The notes: a model not told the origin generated them from the letters alone. A stretch of 32,705 nt of DNA from GCA-020348365 sp964347995 (GCA_964347995.1 CAYGBA010000012.1:1-32705); one strand, 5' to 3'. Counted from the stretch's first letter, positions 16,436 to 24,604 are shown. Program-made: numbers and translations.

Positions 16436-17437
16436 TCAGGACTTGGTGGGGAGCACACTTGTGAGTAGAGCTAGAGCGGGACCGATTAATAGTCCTCCCC
16501 AAGTGAACAGACCTGAGAGCCCTAGTACGGCGATGAGAATCCTTACTCTATTCGTCACACTCGTTGGATCCTTGATGGTGAGCCATAGGATGGCGACGCC
16601 CAATAATATTGGCAGTAGAGTGAAGATAACAGTCAAGACTGCTGAGAATTCTGGTCCCGTTGCCGCTAAAGCATAGATCATCTGAGTGAGCATCATTGCT
16701 CCACTGCTCAAGTACAAGAGACCTGCGGAGACCCCTGTCACGTTGAAGATCTTTCGAAAGATGGCGGGGCGTCTCCAGATGACAAGGCCGAAGCCAACAA
16801 GCAGGGTAGCCAGCATAGGAGCAATAATAAAGCCTATGGACTGGCCTTCCCACTGGTGGACGCCTATAACATCTATGGGAATCATAAGCCATTCGTCCAG
16901 ACCGAACTCCTCTCGGTAGCCGACTGCAAGACCATATCGACCTCCTTGATAGAGTTCATAAACCGCTACGTGATAGGTGCCTGCCACAGAGACGTCTAGA
17001 TCCACGTCGGCTAGGTAGTAGTAAATGCTTGGAGTGAAAGGTTCATACGTAGGCTTAGCTGAGAGCTGCCCCTCCAACACCATAACACCAACACCACTCA
17101 CGACCTCTACGAATTCAGGCGGAACATCTTGAGAAGTTATGCCAGGACCCATAAGCACTAGACCAGGCTTGAACGCTTCCTTTTCAGAAACGGGAATGAA
17201 AAGCATGAGTCGAAGTTTCTCACCCTGCTCCATATCTAATCGATAATACTGAGCTTCTTCACCTTCATGTAGCTCGGCGTAGATCGCCCAAGACTTGGTG
17301 GGATTGGGTACCGCATAGGCGGTCGCAAGACTCTCGTTGTCGAAGGGTGGCTCAAGCGGCGTGTGCGCCAGAACGCCATGTATAGAAGACATTATAAAAA
17401 TAGGAAGCAGAATGAAGCATGACTTACTCAGGTGCAT
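16436..17437 (-). CDS. Membrane protein with signal peptide, outer beta domain and four TM helices
   Basis: A 333-residue protein of unknown function. Residues 1-24 are a signal peptide (CFILLPIFIMSSIHGVLA). Residues 25 to about 195 form a beta-rich external domain with an EAQYYRLDMEQGEKLRLMLF segment, resembling pre-peptidase-like beta sandwiches. Four hydrophobic helices follow: SIGFIIAPMLATLLVGFGLV, an LLYLSSGAMMLTQ region, VLTVIFTLLPILLGVAILWL and a last one near IRILIAVLGLSGLFTWGG. There is no catalytic motif. A minus-strand TATA box at 17461-17472 sits 29 bases from the ATG, so the message is probably leaderless. Confidence 0.7.
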   Translation of the reverse strand: MHLSKSCFILLPIFIMSSIHGVLAHTPLEPPFDNESLATAYAVPNPTKSWAIYAELHEGEEAQYYRLDMEQGEKLRLMLFIPVSEKEAFKPGLVLMGPGITSQDVPPEFVEVVSGVGVMVLEGQLSAKPTYEPFTPSIYYYLADVDLDVSVAGTYHVAVYELYQGGRYGLAVGYREEFGLDEWLMIPIDVIGVHQWEGQSIGFIIAPMLATLLVGFGLVIWRRPAIFRKIFNVTGVSAGLLYLSSGAMMLTQMIYALAATGPEFSAVLTVIFTLLPILLGVAILWLTIKDPTSVTNRVRILIAVLGLSGLFTWGGLLIGPALALLTSVLPTKS

Positions 17438-17460
17438 ATACTAGCATCTCGTCATATTCT

Positions 17461-17472
17461 TATTTAAATATA
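17461..17472 (-). promoter_or_regulatory. TATA box of membrane protein gene
   Basis: TATATTTAAATA on the minus strand, centred 29 bases upstream of the ATG at 17437. Spacing fits a leaderless transcript. Confidence 0.6.
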
Positions 17473-17572
17473 TGTTGCTGTTGTAGCACAGTCACACACA
17501 CTTAAAAGCAAACTTACCTGTAGAATAGTGACGCTGTGTGTTCACGCGCAAAAATCGGAGAAACGTAAAAAT

Positions 17573-17719
17573 ATGAAGAAGCTAATTTTGTCAGTTTTCG
17601 ATCGGTGGAAACCCATGTTAAAAAGACCGATAGACATTAAAACTACATCCTTACGTGTGCATTCCAGTCTCGGTTTTCACAGGAAAAAGACTTATTTGCG
17701 CCAGTATCGAGATGGCTAA
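17573..17719 (+). CDS. Possible small basic protein upstream of YeeE half
   Basis: A 48-residue frame, beginning MKKLILSVFDRWKPML, with a GGAG about 11 bases upstream. Its stop lies two bases before the ATG of the YeeE-like gene, as in tightly packed operons. It has no recognisable family, is rich in Lys/Arg, and may be spurious. The rest of 17438-17572 holds the promoter of the minus-strand gene and a TATA-like CTTAAAAG near 17501. Confidence 0.25.
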   Translation: MKKLILSVFDRWKPMLKRPIDIKTTSLRVHSSLGFHRKKTYLRQYRDG

Positions 17720-17721
17720 CC

Positions 17722-18183
17722 ATGTTTCCGTTAGGCATATTTCCTTACATAGTGGGCGGCGTACTCATAGGAATCGGTGTTAGCTTCATATACGTCATAA
17801 CAGGACTCCACGCAACACAAAGCAGTTTCTTCAGCACAACCCTCTCCTACTTCTCAAAAATTCCATATTTTCAACAAAAGCAGTATCTAAATTCGAGAGG
17901 ATGGCGTATTACCTTTGCAGTTGGTGTGATCCTTGGGGCGCTCGTCTATACCTTGACTTTGTCTCCTGAAGGCTTCTTCACCACATCGGTGCAATGGTGG
18001 AGGCTTGTGCTAGGCGGCTTACTTGTGGGCTTTGGGACACGACTTTCACAAGGATGCACCTCGGGACACGGCATAAGTGGGTTGGGATCTCTATCGACTA
18101 CGTCCTTGTATGCGGTCATAACCTTTCTAGTCGTCGGAATACTAACAGCCATGATTGTTCAAGCTCTTGGGGTGATTCCATGA
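17722..18183 (+). CDS. YeeE/YedE-family sulfur transport protein, first half
   Basis: A 153-residue membrane protein with four hydrophobic segments, one half of the classical YeeE/YedE (DUF395) thiosulfate/sulfur transporter fold. The conserved Cys motif is LSQGCTSGHGISGLGSLS, near residue 115. Split two-gene versions (PmpA/PmpB-like) are known from bacterial sulfide-response operons alongside MBL-rhodanese proteins. The gene overlaps the next one by four bases (ATGA), so the two are translationally coupled and probably form one transporter. Substrate is likely thiosulfate or a related sulfur compound. Confidence 0.88.
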   Translation: MFPLGIFPYIVGGVLIGIGVSFIYVITGLHATQSSFFSTTLSYFSKIPYFQQKQYLNSRGWRITFAVGVILGALVYTLTLSPEGFFTTSVQWWRLVLGGLLVGFGTRLSQGCTSGHGISGLGSLSTTSLYAVITFLVVGILTAMIVQALGVIP

Positions 18184-18584
18184 GAATGAAGCATCTCATT
18201 GTGTTCATAGGCGGTCTACTGTTCGGCTTTGGACTGGCATTCGGTGGCATGTCCAAACAAGAGATAGTTCTAAGCTTCTTGCAGCTCAAAGATCTGGGCT
18301 TGCTTCTACTCTTAGGGGGATCCGCCTTTGTGACAGCCCTAACGATTAACCTTGTGCCAAAGATCCTGAAAAGACCATTACTTGGACAAGAATTCAAGAG
18401 AAGAAAGCGCACACTGACCAAGAGAACAATCATCGGCGCCATAATATTCGGTATAGGATGGGGTCTCTCTGGTCAATGCCCGGGATCAGCCTGGGCAAGC
18501 CTAGGAGTAGGTAACATCCCTGTCATAATTGGAATCGCCTCGATGTTTATAGGCGCTTACATAATGGGTAGGCTCTTTACTTAG
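18180..18584 (+). CDS. YeeE/YedE-family sulfur transport protein, second half
   Basis: A 134-residue partner of the preceding gene. The longer open frame back to 17994 runs inside the first half and is not real; the ATG at 18180 overlaps the upstream stop (ATGA). Hydrophobic segments are HLIVFIGGLLFGFGLAFGGM, LLLLLGGSAFVTALTINLV, TIIGAIIFGIGWGLSGQCPG and a final VIIGIASMFIGAYIMG. The signature Cys lies in GLSGQCPGSAWASLG. The AFGGMSKQ motif matches the family as well. It probably forms a heterodimeric channel with the first half. Confidence 0.88.
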   Translation: MRMKHLIVFIGGLLFGFGLAFGGMSKQEIVLSFLQLKDLGLLLLLGGSAFVTALTINLVPKILKRPLLGQEFKRRKRTLTKRTIIGAIIFGIGWGLSGQCPGSAWASLGVGNIPVIIGIASMFIGAYIMGRLFT

Positions 18585-18642
18585 CAAAGGCAATTCTGCT
18601 CTGGCAAACACAAAAAGCAATGACTTCAACGGTTGATTCGAT

Positions 18643-18990
18643 ATGAATCAAATAGCTGAGATTCCGGCTGACTCTTTTGAAAGAGCGATTGAGGGGTCCG
18701 ACAAGCCTGTAATCATCGAATTCTGGATAAAATCCTGCGAGAAATGCCAAAAGTTCAAACCAGTTTATGCAAAGCTCCCGGAGATTTTCGGCAACAAAAT
18801 CAAGTTCTTGAAAATGAATATGTTTCTGAGTCTGGAGAACCTGAAGCTAGCTGAAGGTCTAGGTGTAGAAGAGACTCCCACCCTAAAGCTCTTCCGCAAG
18901 GGCAGAGAAATCGGTCAAATCATCGGATATAAGCCGTTCGACAAGATTATCGAGGAAATCGAAAAAATCCTTGAACCTGAGGACCGTTGA
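18643..18990 (+). CDS. Thioredoxin-like protein (CEKC active site)
   Basis: A 115-residue single thioredoxin domain. The redox motif is SCEKC (C32, C35) following VIIEFWI, and the cis-Pro loop is EETPTLKLFRKG. The CEKC dipeptide between the cysteines is unlike the CPWC protein at 31329, which suggests a different redox potential or partner. No signal peptide, so cytoplasmic. It follows the sulfur transporter pair by 58 bases, so it may reduce imported sulfur species or the MBL-rhodanese protein, which is inference. Confidence 0.88.
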   Translation: MNQIAEIPADSFERAIEGSDKPVIIEFWIKSCEKCQKFKPVYAKLPEIFGNKIKFLKMNMFLSLENLKLAEGLGVEETPTLKLFRKGREIGQIIGYKPFDKIIEEIEKILEPEDR

Positions 18991-19019
18991 TCGATCGGGA
19001 GTCTATGGAGGCCAAGAAA

Positions 19020-19421
19020 ATGGTGGAGACGAGTGAACAGGAAATTCTTGCTGAAATCCGTACTCTGCTGGCTTTGGAGAGAAACTATCTGGCAGAAGAA
19101 AGGACAGAACTCGCTGAATTCAGAACGGGTCTAGCGCTTACTGTGATAGCTCCTGCAGCAAGCACTGTTGTCGCATACATCTTTTCCCTTCTGGAAGTAG
19201 AGTATGCCCTTCTCTTTGATGCGCTCAATGTCGCTTTTTTCGCCATTCTTACGATTTGGGGAATCTGGACAAGCTTTAATTCACGTTCTAAATTGAAGAG
19301 AATAAGGAAGAAGAAAATGATTTTGAAGAATCGTGAATGTGAGATTATGAGGAAGTCAAAAGCCGTTCAAGATCTCCTCCGCGACTGTATAGCTTTAGAA
19401 GACGCGAAATCTAGAGAGTAA
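19020..19421 (+). CDS. DUF202/YidH-like two-helix membrane protein
   Basis: The frame is open from 18987, but a perfect GGAGG at 19007-19011 stands 8 bases before the ATG at 19020, which decides the start (133 residues). LLALERNYLAEERTELAEFRTGLAL matches the DUF202 signature, in which a Leu-Ala-x-Glu-Arg-Thr-like block precedes the first membrane helix. (That run is residues 14-38; only its key residues matter: E19, R20, L23, E25, R26, E28, R34.) Two helices follow (VIAPAASTVVAYIFSLL, then ALNVAFFAILTIWGIW) and a charged C-terminal helix. Function is unknown. It ends the sulfur-associated operon. Confidence 0.7.
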   Translation: MVETSEQEILAEIRTLLALERNYLAEERTELAEFRTGLALTVIAPAASTVVAYIFSLLEVEYALLFDALNVAFFAILTIWGIWTSFNSRSKLKRIRKKKMILKNRECEIMRKSKAVQDLLRDCIALEDAKSRE

Positions 19422-19510
19422 GTCGTTCTTGTGCATGCATACACGTTATCAACATGGGCAAAAAGAAGCACCTGTTCAGATAACCAAAGCAGATATTGCG
19501 CTCGCGGATT

Positions 19511-20698
19511 TTAATTGCTCTCACATCTTTCATGCTGTCTATCACATAAATTGGTGTCCCCTCTGCTTTCCACAATTTTTACTTGACGTTCTTCTAGTTC
19601 AAGTAGGATTTTGTTGAAAAGCCGCTCTTTGGCACCGAGTTTCTCCAGAGGGATTACACCCTTTTCTTCAATGGCTTTGCCGGCTATCAATTGGCCGATG
19701 ATTGAGGCGGGGTATGCTGTGGTTCTCGCCATAGCTGTTATTCTATTCTCGGTATCATAACGGTCCAGAAGGTGGTAAGAGTAGCGCCTTCGTGATCCTT
19801 CAGCTATTCCGCTTACGTCGATCTTCATTGCCAATATGTCCTCAATCTCAGGCCTTTGCAGTTTCTTCTTAAAGAGTTCAATGGTAACTTCTCGCGGTGG
19901 CAGGCGAGTGTTTCGAACATCTATTGGATCCTCATCAAAAAAGCCTAGAGCCTCGAGCATCTTTATCTTTTCAGCATGTCCTGGATACCTCAGCGTCTTC
20001 TCCCACATGTTTCTGACGCCTTTCACCGTATGAAGTAACGTTCTAAGGCCATCTGTGTAGAAAGCTTCAAGTTTGCCAACGCCTGGAAATTCAATCTCTT
20101 CCAGCCCTGTCAACGCCTCCACCACCACGACGTCACCATTCTTAACTATCTTTGCCTTTCTACTGTACTCGTCTAGGAGATTCGCTACAGACCACGTCAC
20201 CACATAACCCAGAGGAGGCACAGGCTCTTCCGGTAGACCGCCGACCATCATGCGAATACTCTCAACTTCGTCGAGCTTGCTGACGGCGTGACCCACCAAC
20301 AAATTGCTGAGCCCGGGTGCTACTCCACAATCAGGCACAACAGCCACACCAGCTTTGAGGGCATCATCATCCAGCATGAGAGGATTCTCTGGCATGTAGG
20401 AGACATCGACCATGTCCACCTTCGCTTCAATAGCAGCCTTGACAGATCGGTAACCAACATCCCCAGGCAGAGCTCCTATCACTAGATCGAACTTCTTCAT
20501 AGCATCGACGAGTAGATGGTACTTGTCCGCATCCAGTCCAATCCCCGTGACGTTTTTTCTATTGATAGCCGCGGCCGTCTCCTCAGCCATATTTCGGTGC
20601 CTACCAGCAATGACAACTTCGGTTGAAGGCATGTTCTCAGCCAGATCTTTTGCCAAGACTGAACCGATATTTCCATAACCTAAAACAAGTATCTCCAT
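19511..20698 (-). CDS. Saccharopine dehydrogenase-like oxidoreductase
   Basis: From the ATG at 20698 it has 395 residues. The N-terminus MEILVLGYGNIGSVLAKDL is an NAD(P)-binding Rossmann start with GxGxxG. LVIGALPGDVGYRSVKAAIE, VDVSYMPENP and PDCGVAPGLSNLLVG are hallmarks of the saccharopine dehydrogenase/lysine-ketoglutarate reductase family. It could act in lysine metabolism or on a different amino-acid substrate; archaeal members are not all characterised. A TTG at 20716 would add six residues, but GAAGGT about 10 bases before the ATG favours 20698. TatD lies upstream on the same strand at a gap of about 100 bases. The C-terminal tail (about 15 residues past the conserved part) contains two Cys and is unremarkable. 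Confidence 0.87.
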   Translation of the reverse strand: MEILVLGYGNIGSVLAKDLAENMPSTEVVIAGRHRNMAEETAAAINRKNVTGIGLDADKYHLLVDAMKKFDLVIGALPGDVGYRSVKAAIEAKVDMVDVSYMPENPLMLDDDALKAGVAVVPDCGVAPGLSNLLVGHAVSKLDEVESIRMMVGGLPEEPVPPLGYVVTWSVANLLDEYSRKAKIVKNGDVVVVEALTGLEEIEFPGVGKLEAFYTDGLRTLLHTVKGVRNMWEKTLRYPGHAEKIKMLEALGFFDEDPIDVRNTRLPPREVTIELFKKKLQRPEIEDILAMKIDVSGIAEGSRRRYSYHLLDRYDTENRITAMARTTAYPASIIGQLIAGKAIEEKGVIPLEKLGAKERLFNKILLELEERQVKIVESRGDTNLCDRQHERCESN

Positions 20699-20796
20699 GT
20701 TAAAATCAACCTTCAAAACTACATGATTTCTTCCGATTCTGAATTTTGCACCAGCGCAATCTCAAAGACGGCGAAATATCGCAAGCGCTCATCTCT

Positions 20797-21561
20797 CTAT
20801 CCCAACTGAAAGATTTGTTTGGCGCTTTTGGTAGTTGCTTCAGCCAATTCAGCAAGAGAGATCTTCTTAAGCTCCGCAATTTTTCTAGCTATGGAAGGTA
20901 GGAAGGCGGGTTCGTTTCGTTTTCCTCTTACCTCTTGGGGGGCAAGCCAAGGACTGTCGGTTTCGAGGAGAATCTTGTTCAAGTCTACCCATCTGGCAAT
21001 TGCTTGTAGTTTGCGAGAGTTTGAAAAGGTGACGGGTCCTGCAAATGATATGTAAAAGCCTGACTCGACGCATTGCTCAGCCATTTCTCTACTCCCCGAG
21101 AAGCAGTGCATTATACAATTTATTCTCCGTTTAAATTTCGCAAGAATCTCAAGAGTATCCTTATGAGCCTCTCTGTCGTGGATTACAATCGGCAATTCTA
21201 GTTCTTCGGCCAAAGCCAGTTGGGCTTCGAAGGCGCTCCTCTGGGCTTTCCTAGGTGACAAGTTTCGATAGTAGTCCAGTCCAATTTCTCCGATGGCTAC
21301 AACCTTTGGGTGCTCAGAGAGTTTCCTCAGTTCGTCCAAGACGTTTCGGTCAAACTGACTGGCATTGTGAGGATGGATTCCAACAGTTGCATAGAACCCT
21401 TCGTGCCTCTCGGCTAATTCAACACCCTTTCTACTGCCAACGACATCAAATCCAATGTTCACTACATAGTCCACCCCGACCTCTCTAGCTCGGCTTATCA
21501 CTGCCTCCAGGTCTTTATCAAAGCTCGCCCATTGAAGGTGAGCATGAGTATCCACCAACAT
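20797..21561 (-). CDS. TatD-family metal-dependent hydrolase/DNase
   Basis: A TIM-barrel hydrolase of 254 residues, the normal TatD size. Metal ligands appear in order: THAH near the N-terminus (H6, H8), GEIGLDYYRN (Glu), VIHDREAHKD (His), IMHCFSGS (His) and LLETDSPWLAP (Asp). TatD enzymes are 3'-5' exonucleases that process damaged or fragmented DNA. The frame extends to a TTG at 21576, but the ATG at 21561 gives the classic MLVDTHAHL start. It is on the same strand as the truncated M20 gene and the saccharopine dehydrogenase-like gene. Confidence 0.92.
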   Translation of the reverse strand: MLVDTHAHLQWASFDKDLEAVISRAREVGVDYVVNIGFDVVGSRKGVELAERHEGFYATVGIHPHNASQFDRNVLDELRKLSEHPKVVAIGEIGLDYYRNLSPRKAQRSAFEAQLALAEELELPIVIHDREAHKDTLEILAKFKRRINCIMHCFSGSREMAEQCVESGFYISFAGPVTFSNSRKLQAIARWVDLNKILLETDSPWLAPQEVRGKRNEPAFLPSIARKIAELKKISLAELAEATTKSAKQIFQLG

Positions 21562-21600
21562 GTTTAAGCTGCTCAAGGGCCGCGTACTCCCACAACTTTC

Positions 21601-21960
21601 CTACTCGTCGATCCTGTATTTCGTGTCAAGCGCTCCACGCCCCCAGACAAAACCGTCCTTGATCAAACCAGAAAACGGTTCCACGCTCCACTTCTTGGGA
21701 TCAGCTGCCACCACATCCAGATGAGAAAGCAACAGCAAACTCAAATTGTCACCATTTCCCTTCAAGCGGGTGATTACGCTGCCTCGTCCATGACTGGACT
21801 CTAAAATCTCACAAGCAAACCCTTCCTCCCTGAGCGACTTGGCCAAGTACTTCGCAGCTACAGTTTCATTCCCAGGAGGATTGGTGGTATCAAACTGGAT
21901 TAGGTCACTGAGAAGACCTGTAACTTCATCTTCAATGTCATACAGCAACTCTGAACCCAA
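21601..21960 (-). pseudogene. Truncated M20-family peptidase (N-terminal quarter only)
   Basis: The 119-residue frame matches the start of M20 metallopeptidases (about 400 residues): LIQFDTTNPPGNE, then LLLLSHLDVVAADPKKW with the first metal His, and GFVWGRGALDTK with the bridging Asp. Right after GALDTK the family pattern (usually followed by KGG-like residues) breaks, giving YRIDE and a stop. The dimerisation domain and remaining metal ligands are absent, and only 39 bases separate the stop from the TatD start. The 5' end is intact: a TTG start with GGGGAGG 11 bases before it. This looks like a recent C-terminal deletion. An independently folding product is unlikely. Confidence 0.75.
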
Positions 21961-22008
21961 CGCTTAGATTCCTCCCCTTTCCGAGTTCAAGCTGAATCAT
22001 ATGAACAT

Positions 22009-22473
22009 CTACATCCATTCCAACACGACATCGTCATATTCTTTTTCAAGCCTATACTTGTGTTTCAACTCTTCTTGTGCGAGTTTGGCGAACATCTTTC
22101 CGATTTGCTTGTCTCTATACTTCTTGGCTAGTTCCATGTAGAAGTCGTGGGTTTCTTTCTCCCTTTTCCCGGCGTAGATTAGTATCTGTTGATAGTCCGC
22201 ATCGGGTGAGAGAGAAACATCCTTGAGAAAGTCTACAATCTTGAGGTCATGGATCCTAGTTTCCAAGGAGCCTATCTTCTTCACTTTCTTGGGATCTCTC
22301 ATCGCCTCTAGTATCTTGTTCTTGTGCCTCTCTTCTTCCTCCACGAGTTCCTTCAGCAAGACTTGGGAGCTGGGACTTAGAACCTTGTTCTGGGCAGACG
22401 TGTACGTCTCGATAGACTGTTCTTCCATAGACAGTGCAATTTTGAGAACATTCTCCAATGTTAACTCAGACAA
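22009..22473 (-). CDS. Rubrerythrin-like diiron protein (no rubredoxin domain)
   Basis: A ferritin-like four-helix protein of 155 residues. The diiron ligands are complete: Glu in SMEEQSIETY, ExxH in VEEEERHKN, Glu in KREKETHDFY and ExxH in AQEELKHKY. There is no CxxC rubredoxin module. The frame is open to ATG 22539, but SELTLENVLKIALSMEEQ is the typical start of the family. A TATA box at 22508-22517 would place the transcript start inside that extension, so the TTG at 22473 is the better start. Such proteins reduce peroxide or store iron. It is divergent from ferritin. Confidence 0.8.
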   Translation of the reverse strand: MSELTLENVLKIALSMEEQSIETYTSAQNKVLSPSSQVLLKELVEEEERHKNKILEAMRDPKKVKKIGSLETRIHDLKIVDFLKDVSLSPDADYQQILIYAGKREKETHDFYMELAKKYRDKQIGKMFAKLAQEELKHKYRLEKEYDDVVLEWM

Positions 22474-22507
22474 CGGCCACCACGTTTCATTACCATTAAT
22501 GAGAAGG

Positions 22508-22517
22508 CATATAAAAC
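22508..22517 (-). promoter_or_regulatory. TATA box of rubrerythrin-like gene
   Basis: Minus strand GTTTTATATG, predicting transcription from about 22486 and a 12-base leader to the TTG at 22473. GGTGG lies just before that TTG, closer than usual. Confidence 0.45.
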
Positions 22518-22579
22518 TGCTCAACTTTTCGGGGCCCATAATCTCAAGATACGTCTACAGAATATGGGGAAATCATTGC

Positions 22580-22592
22580 GAAAAATTATAAG
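22580..22592 (+). promoter_or_regulatory. BRE/TATA of ferritin gene
   Basis: GAAAAATTATAAG: a purine-rich BRE-like block followed by ATTATAAG. It predicts a transcript start near 22614 and a leader of roughly 38 bases carrying the SD. It lies between two divergent iron-protein genes, so one regulator could act on both. Confidence 0.5.
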
Positions 22593-22651
22593 ACGAAGTT
22601 GATTATTGTGAAGAGAGATATGAACTGAAGTATTAATTGAGGAGAACTAAA

Positions 22652-23146
22652 ATGGAAATAAGCAAGAAACTTGTTGACACAATAAATGATCAGATCAACT
22701 ATGAGCTATACAGCGGCTATATCTATCTGTCAATGGCCGCTTGGTTTGAGAAGCAAAATTTTGACGGCATGGCACAGTGGATGAAGAAACAAGCTAAGGA
22801 AGAATACCAGCACGCAATGAAGTTCTGGGATCACGTGGTTGGCCGGGGAGGCAGAGTCATACTCAAAGCCATCGAAGCGCCAAAGACTGAATGGGACTCC
22901 CCGCTTGAAGTCTGGGAAGACGCGTATCAGCACGAGATGAACGTGACAAAGAGAATATTCAAGATCGGTAAGATCGCTGAGAAAGAGGGCGACAAATCTG
23001 CAACTCCCCTCCTTCAATGGTTCTACGATGAGCAAGTCGAGGAAGAAGAACAGACAATGAAAGTCAGGGACCATCTCAAGATGATCGGAGATTCCACAAA
23101 CGCCCTGCTAATGCTGGACTCAATGCTCCGGCAGAGAGAGGAATAG
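22652..23146 (+). CDS. ftn: Ferritin
   Basis: A 164-residue ferritin of the bacterial/archaeal FtnA type, which oxidises Fe(II) and stores the mineral in a 24-subunit shell. The ferroxidase residues are visible: Glu in NDQINYELYSGYIYLSM, ExxH in KEEYQHAMKF, Glu in AYQHEMNVTKRI and Gln in YDEQVEEEEQ. The frame is open from a TTG at 22637, but the ATG at 22652 has GAGGAG 7 bases upstream and gives the normal MEISKKLVDTIND start. The UPF0173 hydrolase gene follows after about 70 bases on the same strand. Confidence 0.95.
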   Translation: MEISKKLVDTINDQINYELYSGYIYLSMAAWFEKQNFDGMAQWMKKQAKEEYQHAMKFWDHVVGRGGRVILKAIEAPKTEWDSPLEVWEDAYQHEMNVTKRIFKIGKIAEKEGDKSATPLLQWFYDEQVEEEEQTMKVRDHLKMIGDSTNALLMLDSMLRQREE

Positions 23147-23214
23147 CCAGAGGGGCAGAGGCGTCCAAGGATTCAGACCAGAATGACCAAAAATGAGAGA
23201 AAGCGGTGGGTGAA

Positions 23215-23862
23215 ATGACTGTTTCCATAAAATGGCTGGCCCATGCCGGTTTCCAGATTAAGACGAAAGGAAGAATCATTTATGTCGATTTGGAGGAACA
23301 TGGTAAGGCCACTGAAAAGGCTGACTTGATACTTGCTACGCATTCGCACACTGATCATTGTGATCCAGTAAAGATCAAAGAGATTCGCAAGGAAGACACC
23401 TTGATAATTGCCCCTGAAGACTGTGTTCCAAGAATAGGTGGAAGTGTCAAGACGCTTAAATCCGGAGAGGAAACAACAGTTGACAACATAAAGGTTAGAG
23501 CGGTGGAAGCTTACAATTATAAGCGCTTTAGATCTCCAGGAACCCCTTATCATCCCAAAGGTTTCGGAGTCGGCTACTTGATAGCAGCTGAGGGCAAGAC
23601 GATTTATCATGCTGGAGACACAGATTTTATCCCTGAAATGAGACAGCTTGGAAAGGTAGATGTGGCACTGCTTCCAAGTGGGGGCACGTACACTATGGAT
23701 AATGCTGAAGCTGCGGAGGCTGCACTGGCAATCAACCCCACAGTCGCGATACCCATGCACCGTTGGGACACAAACCCTGAACAGTTTAGAAAGAGGGTGG
23801 AAACTGAATCAGACATCAGGGTCGTGCTACTAAAGGAGGGCCAAGAATTCAAAGTAGCTTAG
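23215..23862 (+). CDS. UPF0173-type metallo-beta-lactamase-fold hydrolase
   Basis: A 215-residue MBL-fold protein matching the UPF0173 metal-dependent hydrolase family (YtkL-like). The start VSIKWLAHAGFQIKT is the family's. Metal ligands: ATHSHTDHCD (HxHxDH), TIYHAGDTDF (Asp) and AIPMHRWD (His). Substrate unknown. GTG 23206 is an alternative start, adding three residues; ATG 23215 was preferred. It may be co-transcribed with ferritin. A T-rich stretch (GCTTTTTGTATCTTTCT) begins about 10 bases past its stop and probably ends the transcript. Confidence 0.9.
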   Translation: MTVSIKWLAHAGFQIKTKGRIIYVDLEEHGKATEKADLILATHSHTDHCDPVKIKEIRKEDTLIIAPEDCVPRIGGSVKTLKSGEETTVDNIKVRAVEAYNYKRFRSPGTPYHPKGFGVGYLIAAEGKTIYHAGDTDFIPEMRQLGKVDVALLPSGGTYTMDNAEAAEAALAINPTVAIPMHRWDTNPEQFRKRVETESDIRVVLLKEGQEFKVA

Positions 23863-24000
23863 ATACAGAATTGCTTTTTGTATCTTTCTAACTTTCTGCT
23901 AGTCCTCGCGCGCCCGCATTTGTGCTATACGAGACTTGAAAGGAAAAGAACTAGAGGAAGTTCTGAAGACAAAACCAGACCGCGAGTTGGAAAGAACCTG

Positions 24001-24576
24001 ATGAAAATCACCAACTACCTTCATGTAACTAACAGAGATGATTGGCGCAGATGGCTTAGAAAAAACCATGATACAAAGAAAGAGATCTGGTTGATCTACT
24101 TCAAGAAACATACTGACAAGCCAAGTATGCCTTATGATGATTCGGTTGAAGAAGCAATATGTTTCGGATGGATAGACAACATCATAAAGAGAATTGATGA
24201 CGAGAAGTTTGCCAGAAAATTCACGCCCCGCAAGACCAAGAGTAGATGGTCTGAACTGAACAAGAAAAGAGCCAGAAAAATGATAGAAAAAGGAAAGATG
24301 ACCGAAGCAGGATTGACGAAGATCAGGGAAGCAAAGAAAAGCGGAGAATGGTCTAAGACGGCTAAGCGGAGAAAAGAAATTGTCATTCCTGCATATATGA
24401 AGGAAGCACTGGCGAAAAACGAGGAAGCGCTAACTAACTTCAATCACTTGGCTAAGTCCTATAGAAGGCAATACGTTGGGTGGATTACAAGCGCAAAAAG
24501 GAAAGAGACGCGCAGAAAGCGTCTCGCAGAGGCTATCAAGCTCTTAGAGAAGAATGAGAAACTGGGAATGAAATAG
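24001..24576 (+). CDS. YdeI/OmdA-family protein
   Basis: A 191-residue member of the YdeI/OmpD-associated family. Recognisable stretches are LRKNHDTKKEIWLIYFKKHT, PYDDSVEEAICFGWIDNIIK (the signature with the Gly-Trp-Ile-Asp) and KFTPRKTKSRWSELNKKRAR. The C-terminal basic helix (AKRKETRRKRLAEAIKLLEK) matches too. The biochemical activity is not known; bacterial relatives affect envelope and peptide resistance. The frame is open back to 23878, but that extension has no homology and the ATG at 24001 gives the normal N-terminus. Confidence 0.85.
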   Translation: MKITNYLHVTNRDDWRRWLRKNHDTKKEIWLIYFKKHTDKPSMPYDDSVEEAICFGWIDNIIKRIDDEKFARKFTPRKTKSRWSELNKKRARKMIEKGKMTEAGLTKIREAKKSGEWSKTAKRRKEIVIPAYMKEALAKNEEALTNFNHLAKSYRRQYVGWITSAKRKETRRKRLAEAIKLLEKNEKLGMK

Positions 24577-24604
24577 AGCAGCCTTCTACCATTCTGCCAT
24601 TCTA

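Noticed and set aside
17994..18179. In-frame extension of the second YeeE half
   Set aside because: It lies inside the first YeeE half in another frame; the ATGA overlap at 18180 gives the natural start.
19429..19617. 62-codon plus-strand frame starting after the DUF202-like gene
   Set aside because: It runs into the 3' end of the saccharopine dehydrogenase-like gene on the opposite strand, has no SD and no family resemblance.
23878..24000. N-terminal extension of the YdeI-like frame
   Set aside because: It contains no family similarity and overlaps a GCGCGC motif and likely promoter; ATG 24001 gives the normal N-terminus.
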